From positions 2,914,001 to 2,978,000 of the forward strand of contig OY969109.1 in NCBI GenBank assembly GCA_963698015.1: a DNA stretch of 64,000 nt. Reading direction: 5' to 3'. The translations under genes were made by a program, and so were the position numbers. Within the stretch, counting starts at the first letter, position 1. Each line of letters begins with the position of its first letter. The DNA comes from VAXT01 sp963698015. GTDB taxonomy: Bacteria > Actinomycetota > Thermoleophilia > Gaiellales > Gaiellaceae. The notes beneath the pieces are model-generated. The model was not told the origin of the DNA. It searched no databases and saw nothing but the letters and a program-made list of their open reading frames with translations. Positions 34,381-42,487 of this stretch are shown here, one piece after another.

Positions 34381-36327
34381 TCAGGCAGTCGCGGGTTGCT
34401 GCTCGCGCAGGTAGCGGATCAGCCCGCCTGCGACGGCGATCTCGCGCTCGCGCGGCAGAAGGTCGTGCGTGAGCGTGATCGTGTCGGCGCCCTCGATCTC
34501 GGCCGGGAGCTCGTCGTTCCCCTCGGCGATCGAGTGCAGTCCCGAGATGAGCCACGTCTGGCCGAGCTCGGCCTTGTCGTAGTCGCTCGGGTCCTGGAAG
34601 AGCAGCGGCAGGATCCCCTGGGCGATCAGGTTGCGGCGATGGATGCGGGCGAAGCTCTTCGCGATCACGGCGCGCACCCCGAGCTGGGCCGGCGCGAGCG
34701 CCGCATGCTCCCGGCTCGAGCCCTGCCCGTAGTTGTCGCCGGCGACGATGAAGCCTCCACCCCATTCGTGGGCTCGCCGCGCGAACTCCGGGTCCTTGTG
34801 CTGGAAGGTGAACTCGGCGATCGCCGGCACGTTCGAGCGATACGCCATCACGGTCGCGCCGTCGGGCGAAAGGTCGCCGGTCGAGATGTCGTCCGGCGCG
34901 GTGATCAGGACGCGCAGCCGCAGCTCATCCGGTAGCGGCTTCTGCTCCGGGGGCGGCTTGATGTTGGGGCCGCGTGGAATCCGGATCGAGACCGCCTCGT
35001 CGGCCGGGACCGGCTCGAGGATGTGAGCCTGCACCACCTCCGGGCGCGCCGGGGGCCGTTCCGGCACATCCACGTCGCCGAGCTCTCGCGGGTCCGAGAT
35101 CACGCCGGTGAGCATCGAGGCGGCGGCAACCGCCGGCGAGCACAGGAAGACCTGGTCGTCGGCCGTTCCGCTGCGTCCGGGGAAGTTCCGGTTGAACGTG
35201 CGGAGCGAGTTCGAGCCAGAGGGCGGCGCCTGGCCCATCCCGACGCAGGGGCCGCAGGCGGGCTCGAGCATCCGGACGCCCGCCATCAGCAGGTCGACGT
35301 AGGTGCCCGAGCGCGTGATCTGGTCGAGGATCTGCCGCGAGCCCGGCGTCGCGGTCGCGGAGACGAGCTTCTCGGAGATCTGCTCGCCGCGCATGACCGC
35401 GCCGCAGAGCGCGAGATCGGCGTAGGACGAGTTCACGGAGGAGCCGATGCAGACCTGGGTGAGCTCCGTTCCCACCAGCTCGTCGACCGGGACGACGTTG
35501 CCGGGCGAGGAGGGCTTCGCCACCAGTGGGACGAGCTCGGCGAGGTCGATGTGCTCCTCCTCGTCGAAGTCGCCGGTATCACCGGCCCGAAGCTCGACGA
35601 ACTCGTCGTCCCGGCCCTGCTCGCTCATCCAGGCGCGCGTCTCGTCGTCGGCCGGGAAGACGGCGCCGGTGGCGCCCAGCTCGGCGATCATGTTCGCGAT
35701 CGTGCCGCGCTCGGTGTAGGTCAGGCCCGCAACGCCGGGGCCGGTGAACTCGAAGATCGCGCCCCGGCCGCCGCGGACGGTCCGTCTGCGCAAGAGCTCG
35801 AGGATCACGTCCTTGGCCTGCACCCACGGCCGTTTCAGCTCGTTCTCGAGGAAGACGCCGACGATCTTCGGGCACGGGAGCTCGAAGGGGTGGCCGGCCA
35901 TGCAGACCGCGACGTCCAGGCCGCCCGCCCCGATCGCGATCATCGCGCAGGAGCCCGACTGCGTCGTGTGGCTGTCCGCCCCCACGAGCGTCTTCCCCGG
36001 CGCGGCGAAGCGCTCGCAGTGGACGTAGTGGCAGATCCCATTTCCGGGCCGCGAGAACCAGGCGCCGTACCTCGCGGACATCGCCTGCAGGAAGCGGTGG
36101 TCGTCGGGGTTCTTGAAGTCGATCTGGAGGATGTTGTGGTCGACGTAGACGACCGCCGTCTCGACCTGGACGCGCTCGACCTCGAAGGACTCGAACTGCA
36201 TCATCGCCATCGTCCCCGTAGCGTCCTGCGCGAGCGTCTGGTCGACGTGCAGCGCGATCTCCTGCCCGGGGACGAGCTCGCCGCGCTCGAGGTGGTCTTC
36301 GAGGATCGTGCGCGCGAGAGAGGCCAT
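34381..36327 (-). CDS. acnA: Aconitate hydratase (short, Aquifex-type)
   Basis: A 648-residue [4Fe-4S] dehydratase converting citrate to isocitrate. It starts at ATG 36327. Visible motifs include VGADSHTTQSGSCAMIAIGAGG, the cluster cysteines in TQVCIGSS and EPACGPCVGMG, and in the swivelling domain GDNYGQGSSREHAALAP with the substrate-binding Ser/Arg. At 648 residues it is clearly shorter than the usual 890-residue bacterial AcnA and fits the compact branch of the family. Confidence 0.93.
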   Translation of the reverse strand: MASLARTILEDHLERGELVPGQEIALHVDQTLAQDATGTMAMMQFESFEVERVQVETAVVYVDHNILQIDFKNPDDHRFLQAMSARYGAWFSRPGNGICHYVHCERFAAPGKTLVGADSHTTQSGSCAMIAIGAGGLDVAVCMAGHPFELPCPKIVGVFLENELKRPWVQAKDVILELLRRRTVRGGRGAIFEFTGPGVAGLTYTERGTIANMIAELGATGAVFPADDETRAWMSEQGRDDEFVELRAGDTGDFDEEEHIDLAELVPLVAKPSSPGNVVPVDELVGTELTQVCIGSSVNSSYADLALCGAVMRGEQISEKLVSATATPGSRQILDQITRSGTYVDLLMAGVRMLEPACGPCVGMGQAPPSGSNSLRTFNRNFPGRSGTADDQVFLCSPAVAAASMLTGVISDPRELGDVDVPERPPARPEVVQAHILEPVPADEAVSIRIPRGPNIKPPPEQKPLPDELRLRVLITAPDDISTGDLSPDGATVMAYRSNVPAIAEFTFQHKDPEFARRAHEWGGGFIVAGDNYGQGSSREHAALAPAQLGVRAVIAKSFARIHRRNLIAQGILPLLFQDPSDYDKAELGQTWLISGLHSIAEGNDELPAEIEGADTITLTHDLLPREREIAVAGGLIRYLREQQPATA

Positions 36328-36367
36328 CAGTCCCAGTATTCCCGAAGCAGCGTCTCCGCCCGCTCGT

Positions 36368-37510
36368 TCAGAAGCGCAGGAGCGCGCCGAGTCCCTCGAC
36401 GGGCTCGAGATCCAGACGCCTGCGCAGCGCCCAGACCGTGCCGCCGTGCGCGAGCGTCTGATGCACCGCGAGGTCGAGACCCTCGTTTCGCTGTTCCGTC
36501 TGGATGCCGTCCAGCGGGCAGGCTCCGCCTTCGCCGGCGACGCGCCCGCAGGCCGGGCACTCCCAGGCCGGGCGGTCGACGCCGTCCTGGTAGAGCAGCA
36601 GCTCCACCCGCCCGTCGGAGGCCGCCTCGAGGGTCGGCCCCCAGCCGCCGGTGGCACGGCCGTTGCGGCCGGCTTCCTCCTTCCACCGCTCGACGACGTT
36701 GCTCTCCTGATCGGACCGCCACGACTCGAGCAGCGGCCCTGCGGCCTCGAGCAGCTCGGACGGGCCCGCGTGTGCGTCGGTGCTCGTCCAGCCCACGACG
36801 GCCTTCTTCACTTCGTGCGAGAGCATCTCCTCCAGCTCGCCGCGCGTCTCGTCGGCCGCGACGATCACGAGTGGCGGGCCGCCGAGCCCGCGAACCTGCC
36901 GGTCGAGGGTTTCCGCCACGTCTTTGAGGTGGTCGTGCACGAGCTTCTCGATATGCCGCTGGTAGCGCGACTGCGACCAGCCACCCTGGTCGTGACGCCC
37001 CGGCTGCTCGTGGAAGTGCTCCGCGACCTCTTCCAGCCGGCCCTCGTTCAGCCGGTACACATCGCCGCGCTCGCGGCTGACGACCGCGACGAGCGCTCCT
37101 TCGCCGCGACCCACGAGCGGAACGAGCGGCGAGAGATACAGGCTCCTCCCCACCTTCACCAGGTCGGGAACGCGCTCGCTCAGCGGCAGGGGCCGCCAGA
37201 CGTTGTCGAGCCACGCGCAGAAGACCGCGAAGCCGTGGGCGCCGTCGCGGTCGAAGTCCTGGTCGAAGAAGGTGCGGAGCCGCTCGAGGTCGCTGCGCAG
37301 GCCCTCCTTCTGCTCGTGGGTCAGCTCGGGCCGACGGGCTGCGTCCGAGCGCTCGACCTCGTCGAGCAGGGCGTTCATGCGCGTCGCCGCCTCCCCGGCG
37401 GTCGGCGTCGTGCTCGGGTCGAGATCCAGGTAGAGGCTGATCGCGCAGCCGTTCTGCACCCGGAACCGGGCCAGGTCGCGGAGGCGGTCCCAGGTAACTG
37501 TCGAGGCCAT
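36368..37510 (-). CDS. Vms1/eRF1-like (acVLRF1/baeRF) protein
   Basis: A 380-residue protein starting at ATG 37510 with GGAAGGG upstream. The family mark is HDQGGWSQSRYQRHIEKLV, matching the GGxSQxRxxR loop of Vms1/eRF1-like peptidyl-tRNA hydrolases, followed by PPLVIVAADETRGELEEML. The C terminus has a possible zinc site, CPACGRVAGEGGACPLDG. Relatives release nascent chains from stalled ribosomes. It is 40 bp upstream of aconitase on the same strand. Confidence 0.75.
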   Translation of the reverse strand: MASTVTWDRLRDLARFRVQNGCAISLYLDLDPSTTPTAGEAATRMNALLDEVERSDAARRPELTHEQKEGLRSDLERLRTFFDQDFDRDGAHGFAVFCAWLDNVWRPLPLSERVPDLVKVGRSLYLSPLVPLVGRGEGALVAVVSRERGDVYRLNEGRLEEVAEHFHEQPGRHDQGGWSQSRYQRHIEKLVHDHLKDVAETLDRQVRGLGGPPLVIVAADETRGELEEMLSHEVKKAVVGWTSTDAHAGPSELLEAAGPLLESWRSDQESNVVERWKEEAGRNGRATGGWGPTLEAASDGRVELLLYQDGVDRPAWECPACGRVAGEGGACPLDGIQTEQRNEGLDLAVHQTLAHGGTVWALRRRLDLEPVEGLGALLRF

Positions 37511-37652
37511 ACCCTTCCAATCGCCGGAGGGCGGCGATTCTAATCTGAGCGGCTCCGCCAGGCGATTGGGCTGCTCTTTCTGCCGGCGCGGGAACCCGCC
37601 TTTGTGAGAGCGCCCACGCACCGACAAGCACGCCGCTCGGCGTCGACGTTGT

Positions 37653-38972
37653 TCAATCGAACCAGATGAGCGGCAGGTCCCGAACGAGCGAGAGGTGGAG
37701 GAAGTCGCCGTCCGCCCGCCCATGCAGCTCGACGACGTGCGGTCCCGGACTCAGCGCGCCGGCGCCCGCAGCGAGGTAACTGGCACTGATCGAGCGCTGG
37801 CTCTCGCAAAAGGGGGAAGCCAGGCGCTGGACCCCCACTGAGCCGGCGCGCCGGCCGTCGATCGTCAACCAGATGCTGACGGTGCCGCCTCCGTCGGCCG
37901 AGTCACCCTGGACGCGGGACTTCGCCGCGAACAGGACGACGCCGTCGCTCAGCGGCGGGATCCTGACCGTCGCTCGGGCGAGCGGGACGTCGGTGCCAAC
38001 CGGCGGGACGCCGGGCCAGCCGGTGCTCGAGCCGATTGCGGCGTAGTCCCATGGACTCGCATCCGTGCCGGGGAGGAGCGACCGCGTCGCCCCGGCGACG
38101 CTCATCCCGCCGAGCAGCGCAACGAGCCGCGCCCCGGCGCCAACCCGGTAGCGGGCGGGGTTCTCCCCCTGCTGATCGTTCCAGGGGAACTCGGACGCGG
38201 CCATCGAGAGGACGTGTCGCCCGCGAAGTAGGAATCGGCCCTGGACCGAGAGTGGCGCTCTCAGCTCGGCACCCTGCCAATGGTCGTTGACGCTCCAGCC
38301 CGAGCGCTCGACTCCGCGGAAGCGACCGTCCAGATAGAGGCCGAGCATTGGATCGCCCGCGCGGTCTGGAACCGCCGGCAGGTCCGACGCGGAGCCCAGC
38401 GCGACCACCTGGCGAGCACCCTTTGTCGCAACCGCGAGCAGGGGCCTGTGCGGGAGCGCGTTCGGTCGGTTGTGGATACCGCTCGTGCGGAAGTCGAAGG
38501 AGCGGGATGCGCGCCGGAGAACGGCGGTCGCCACGCGCGCAGCCGGATGCACGAGCACGCTCAGGTTGCTTGCTGCTCGGACGACGAAGGCGCCGGCGAA
38601 CCGGTCGACCGGCGCGGCGACGAGCGCGATCACGTGGTTCCCAGCACGAAGGTGGACTGCGCCGACTGCGTTGAACGAGTGCTCCTGCGGGCCGAGGCTG
38701 CCTCGCCAGTCCAGCGTGCTCCCATTCGTGACTGGCAGCCCGTCCACCTCGATGACGACCCGCGCAGCCGAGGACGGCGTCAGAGGGGCGTAGCTGCCGT
38801 CGGTCTGGACGAAGACCGCATCCGGCTTCCGCAACAGCAGCGTGTCCTGCAGGAGCGTGACCGGCGCGTCGACCGTGCGGTCCGAGGCGAGGGAGAGGTA
38901 GGCAGAGCCGGCATGGGAAGCCGGTCCCAGGGCGATCGCCGCTGCCAGTGCAAGCGCGACCATCGGATCCAC
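37653..38972 (-). CDS. Secreted protein of unknown function
   Basis: A 439-residue protein with a signal peptide (MVALALAAAIALGPASHAG from the second Met). The mature part looks all-beta, with repeated short strands (DTLLLRKPDAVFVQTDGSY, ARVVIEVDGLPVTNGS, LRAGNHVIALVAAP) suggesting jelly-roll or Ig-like carbohydrate-binding folds. A late segment GPHVVELHGRADGDFLHLSLVRD repeats the theme. I do not recognise a family. It is divergent from trxB. Confidence 0.7.
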   Translation of the reverse strand: MDPMVALALAAAIALGPASHAGSAYLSLASDRTVDAPVTLLQDTLLLRKPDAVFVQTDGSYAPLTPSSAARVVIEVDGLPVTNGSTLDWRGSLGPQEHSFNAVGAVHLRAGNHVIALVAAPVDRFAGAFVVRAASNLSVLVHPAARVATAVLRRASRSFDFRTSGIHNRPNALPHRPLLAVATKGARQVVALGSASDLPAVPDRAGDPMLGLYLDGRFRGVERSGWSVNDHWQGAELRAPLSVQGRFLLRGRHVLSMAASEFPWNDQQGENPARYRVGAGARLVALLGGMSVAGATRSLLPGTDASPWDYAAIGSSTGWPGVPPVGTDVPLARATVRIPPLSDGVVLFAAKSRVQGDSADGGGTVSIWLTIDGRRAGSVGVQRLASPFCESQRSISASYLAAGAGALSPGPHVVELHGRADGDFLHLSLVRDLPLIWFD

Positions 38973-39095
38973 GGTAGCGCGACCTCGTTACGAATGTCCC
39001 ACTGTCCCACGTTTGTCGGAGATCTTGCCCGTCGGTACATCGACCACCGAGGAAGTTTCGACCGGCGCGAAGCGTTTAATACTTCGGAGGCAGAA

Positions 39096-40079
39096 ATGAA
39101 TGAAGAGACGAGAGAGCTGATCATCATCGGCGGTGGCCCTGCGGGGTACACCGCCGCGCTGTACGCGGCGCGCGCCAACCTACGGCCCCTCGTGATCGAG
39201 GGCTTCGCGTGGGGCGGGCAGCTGATGATCACGAGCGATGTCGAGAACTACCCGGGCTATCCCGACGGGATCATGGGCCCGGAGATGATGCAGGACTTCC
39301 GCCGCCAGGCCGAGCGCTTCGGCGCCGAGTTCCTGACCGACGACGTGACGAAGGTCGACTTTTCCGCGCACCCGTTCCGGGTCTGGGTCGGCGACAAGGA
39401 GCACTCCGCGGAGAGCGTGATCGTCGCCACCGGCGCGAGCGCGCGCCAGCTCGGGCTCGAGTCCGAACGCACGCTTCAGGGCCGCGGCGTGTCCTATTGC
39501 GCGGTCTGCGACGCAGCGTTCTTCCGCGACAAGCAGGTCGTGGTCGTCGGCGGCGGCGACTCAGCGATGGAAGAGGCGATCTTCCTGACGAAGTTCGCCA
39601 CCAAGGTGAGCCTCGTCCACCGGCGCGACGAGTTCCGCGCCTCGCAGATCATGCTCGACCGCGCCAAGGCGAACGAGAAGATCGAGTTCGTGACGCCGAC
39701 CGTGGTCGAGGAGGTTCTCGGCGAGAACGGCGCGACGAGCGGGGTGCGCGTCCGCGACCTCGAGACCGGAGAGACGCGCAACCTGGCCGCGCAAGGGCTC
39801 TTCGTGGCGATCGGCCACGACCCGAACACGAAGCTGTTCCTCGACCAGCTCGATCACGATGAGGCTGGCTACCTGATCACGCAGCCGGGCTCGACCGCCA
39901 CGAACATCGACGGGGTGTTCGCGGCCGGAGACGTGGTCGACCACACGTACCGGCAGGCCGTGACGGCAGCCGGGACCGGCGCCATGGCCGCGCTCGACTC
40001 CGAGCGCTGGCTCGCGGCCCGCGAAGGGCATCCGGGCACGGCGGCGACGGCGCCCCGGCCCGAGGCCGCCGAGGTCTAG
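39096..40079 (+). CDS. trxB: Thioredoxin reductase
   Basis: A 327-residue NADPH-dependent flavoenzyme starting at ATG 39096 behind GGAGG. It has the FAD motif LIIIGGGPAGYTAALYAARA, the redox pair C135-AV-C138 in VSYCAVCDAAFF, the NADPH motif VVVVGGGDSAMEEAIFL with HRRDEFRAS, and the C-terminal GVFAAGDVVDHTYRQAV. The active site reads CAVC instead of the common CATC. No thioredoxin gene is adjacent. A Pro/Ala-rich tail follows the core. Confidence 0.95.
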   Translation: MNEETRELIIIGGGPAGYTAALYAARANLRPLVIEGFAWGGQLMITSDVENYPGYPDGIMGPEMMQDFRRQAERFGAEFLTDDVTKVDFSAHPFRVWVGDKEHSAESVIVATGASARQLGLESERTLQGRGVSYCAVCDAAFFRDKQVVVVGGGDSAMEEAIFLTKFATKVSLVHRRDEFRASQIMLDRAKANEKIEFVTPTVVEEVLGENGATSGVRVRDLETGETRNLAAQGLFVAIGHDPNTKLFLDQLDHDEAGYLITQPGSTATNIDGVFAAGDVVDHTYRQAVTAAGTGAMAALDSERWLAAREGHPGTAATAPRPEAAEV

Positions 40080-40104
40080 CCGACCCCGGCGCTAGCCTCG
40101 CGCG

Positions 40105-41025
40105 ATGGCCCGCGAGTGGATCGACCTGGTCGATCCTGACGAAGCCCAGCTGCGCGAGAGCATGGGGACGAGGCTGCTGCACGCGCGCGCCCTTGACCGT
40201 CTGCTCAAGCCCGCTGAGCACGCGGACGAGCCGCGGCCGACCCTCGAGAGCCACGGCGCCTATGTCTTCGGCATCCTCCTCGTACCGGTCGTTGCCCCGG
40301 GCGAGGCCGGCATCTACTACCAGGAGGTCGACGTCGTACTGACGCGGGAGCTCGTGATCACTGTGCGCAAGACGCCTCCGGGCGCGGAGCCGTTCGATAC
40401 CAGGGAGGTGCACGAGACCTGCGAGCGCGGCAACGTCAACGAGCCGGGCATGGTCGCCTATCACCTGGTGGACGACGTCGCCGAGCGCTACCTCGACCTG
40501 ATCGACGCGCTCAACGACAAGATCGACGAGCTCGATGACCACGTCGAGGAGTGGCCCGCCCAGCGAGTCCGGGGGCGGATCTCCGATCTCCGGCACGCCG
40601 TGCTCCGCATCCGCCGCACTCTCGCGCCCACGCGCGACGCGCTTCGCGGAGTCGTGGACGGCCGGGTCGAGCTCGACGGGGGGGAAGAGCTCTTCCCGCA
40701 CGGGATCGAGCTCCACTTCGCGGACGCCTACGACAAGCTCCTGCGCGCGAGCGAAGGCCTCGACTTTTCGCGCGACCTTCTCGCCGGCGTGCGCGACTAC
40801 AGCCAGGCCAAGATCGCCAACGACCAGAACGAGGTGGTGAAGCGCCTGACCGCGATCGCCTCGATCCTGCTCGTGCCGACATTCATCGTCGGCCTATACG
40901 GCCAGAACTTCATCCGCAGCATGCCGGAGCTGAAATGGGCCTACGGTTACGAATGGTCCTGGGCCTGGATCGTCGCCACCACCCTCGCCCAGATCGTGTA
41001 CTTCCGCCGCAAGGGCTGGCTCTAG
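40105..41025 (+). CDS. corA: CorA family divalent cation transporter with GQN signature
   Basis: A 306-residue CorA-like channel: an N-terminal alpha/beta domain, a long helix (residues about 210-250) and two C-terminal membrane segments. The near-invariant YGMNF at the end of the first membrane helix is YGQNF here (G266-Q267-N268), followed by the outer loop MPELKWAYGYEWSW. Mutation of that Met is tolerated in some members, while zinc/nickel-type relatives vary here, so Mg2+ specificity is uncertain. Confidence 0.88.
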   Translation: MAREWIDLVDPDEAQLRESMGTRLLHARALDRLLKPAEHADEPRPTLESHGAYVFGILLVPVVAPGEAGIYYQEVDVVLTRELVITVRKTPPGAEPFDTREVHETCERGNVNEPGMVAYHLVDDVAERYLDLIDALNDKIDELDDHVEEWPAQRVRGRISDLRHAVLRIRRTLAPTRDALRGVVDGRVELDGGEELFPHGIELHFADAYDKLLRASEGLDFSRDLLAGVRDYSQAKIANDQNEVVKRLTAIASILLVPTFIVGLYGQNFIRSMPELKWAYGYEWSWAWIVATTLAQIVYFRRKGWL

Positions 41026-41052
41026 CCCCGCGCTGGCTACCATCGCCGGGCG

Positions 41053-41496
41053 GTGCCGTACTTCATCTGCCCGAACTGCAAGGAGCGCTCGATCGACCAC
41101 GACCGGCTCGAGGGCCTGAGCGAACAGGCCGTCGCGTGCCACCGCTGCGGGTTCGGGTTCCTGTTCGAGCTGCTCGAGGACTACTACCCGGCGCCGAACA
41201 CGGGGTTCGTGGTCTGCGACCGCAACGCGCGGGTCCTCGCGATCGGGCGCGACCTGTTCGAGCTCTCCGGGTATCGCGAGCAGGATCTGATGGGGCGCGA
41301 CGTCGTCGAGGCGCTCGGGCTCTCCGGGTTCGAAGGGCCGAACCCTGCGCAGGTCGCCCTCGAGTGGGGCGTGCGACGGTTGGGGGTGCAGCTCGAGCTG
41401 CGCTCGCGCGTCGGGCACGTGAAGCCGGTCACCGCCGACTTCTTCCCGGCCTACGACGACGACGGCGGGCTCCTGGTCGGGCTCACGCCGCGCTGA
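41053..41496 (+). CDS. Zinc-ribbon plus PAS-like domain protein
   Basis: A 147-residue protein from GTG 41053. Two CxxC pairs (C6/C9 in CPNC and C29/C32 in CHRC) form a zinc ribbon. The rest, GFVVCDRNARVLAIGRDLFELSGYREQDLMGRDVVEALG, is a PAS-like sensor. No output domain is present, so it may act by protein contact. Its end overlaps the convergent downstream gene by 14 bp. Confidence 0.7.
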   Translation: MPYFICPNCKERSIDHDRLEGLSEQAVACHRCGFGFLFELLEDYYPAPNTGFVVCDRNARVLAIGRDLFELSGYREQDLMGRDVVEALGLSGFEGPNPAQVALEWGVRRLGVQLELRSRVGHVKPVTADFFPAYDDDGGLLVGLTPR

Positions 41497-41776
41497 GGCC
41501 CGAGAGCTCCGTCTCGACCCACGCCTGCAGCTCCTCGAGGGCGTCGAGGGCGGCCTCGAGCTCGCGGAGCTCCGCGCGGGCGGCCGGCTCGTCGATCGCG
41601 CCGAGCAGGCCCAGCGCCTCGAGCCGCCCGACCGCGACTTCGGTCAGGTCACGTCTCGCGCGCCTTTCGATCGCCGCCTGCCGGAGCCGGGAACGGGCCC
41701 GCTCGGCGCGTGCCGAGAGACTCGCCGACTCACCGGCGAGCGCGTCGGCGTAAATCGCGAGCTCGACGGCGCGCAT
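41483..41776 (-). CDS. Small helical protein, unknown
   Basis: A 97-residue Ala/Arg/Glu-rich protein predicted to be two or three long helices (coiled-coil-like), starting at ATG 41776 right after the nth gene on the same strand. A similar 70-residue helical protein occurs at 61472-61684. No family is recognised. Its 3' end overlaps the PAS protein gene. Confidence 0.5.
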   Translation of the reverse strand: MRAVELAIYADALAGESASLSARAERARSRLRQAAIERRARRDLTEVAVGRLEALGLLGAIDEPAARAELRELEAALDALEELQAWVETELSGLSAA

Positions 41777-41785
41777 GGCTCCACG

Positions 41786-42487
41786 CTAGGCGCCGGGACG
41801 TGACGCGACTGTGCCGACTTCGACCCTACTCGCGGGACAGAGGCCGTTCACGACGCAGAGCTCGCAGCGTGGCGAGCGCGCCAGGCAGACGCGGCGGCCG
41901 TGCTGGATCAGCAGGTGCGGGAAGACGTTCCAGTACTCCCGTGGCACGAGCCGCATCAGGTCGCGCTCGATCTTGACCGGGTCGTCGTGCCTCGTCAGCC
42001 CGAGTCGCTGCGACAGCCTGCGCACGTGCGTGTCGACGACGATTCCCACCGCCTCGCCGCGCTCCGCTACGACGACGTTGGCCGTCTTCCGCGCCACGCC
42101 CGGGAGGCGCAGCAGCTCGTCGAGGGTCGCGGGCACTTCTCCGCCGTACTCCTCGATCAGCAGCCGCATCGTGCCGCGGATCGCCTTAGCCTTCTGGCGG
42201 AAGAAGCCCGTCGAGCGGATGTCGTTCTCGAGCTCTTCCACGGGGACGGCGAGGTAATCCTCGGGGCGTCGGTACTTGCGGAAGAGGCGCTCGGTGACGC
42301 GGTTCACGTTCACGTCGGTGGTCTGCGCCGACAGCATCACGGACACAAGCAGCTCGAGGTCGTTGCGGAACCGCAGCGCGATCGTCGCCTCCGGGTACTC
42401 GGCGAGCAGGCGTTCGATGATCGGGACGATCCGCTCGCGCTTCGGCCCGACGCGGCGCCGCGCCTCGCCGACGTAGCTGCGGGCCAT
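41786..42487 (-). CDS. nth: Endonuclease III (DNA glycosylase/AP lyase)
   Basis: A 233-residue base-excision repair enzyme. The helix-hairpin-helix is LPGVARKTANVVV with the catalytic Lys, the catalytic Asp is in GIVVDTHVRRL, and the [4Fe-4S] cysteines are in CLARSPRCELCVVNGLC. It removes oxidised pyrimidines. Its ATG overlaps the addA stop (TGATG), so it is translated with the double-strand-break helicase-nuclease genes, a repair operon. Confidence 0.95.
   Translation of the reverse strand: MARSYVGEARRRVGPKRERIVPIIERLLAEYPEATIALRFRNDLELLVSVMLSAQTTDVNVNRVTERLFRKYRRPEDYLAVPVEELENDIRSTGFFRQKAKAIRGTMRLLIEEYGGEVPATLDELLRLPGVARKTANVVVAERGEAVGIVVDTHVRRLSQRLGLTRHDDPVKIERDLMRLVPREYWNVFPHLLIQHGRRVCLARSPRCELCVVNGLCPASRVEVGTVASRPGA

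Noticed and set aside
34375..36657. N-terminal extension of aconitase past ATG 36327
   Set aside because: The extra codons overlap the neighbouring Vms1-like gene in another frame and do not resemble aconitase.
38280..39095. Long plus-strand frame leading into trxB
   Set aside because: It is antisense to the secreted protein gene. The trxB motif, a strong GGAGG and ATG 39096 mark the true start.
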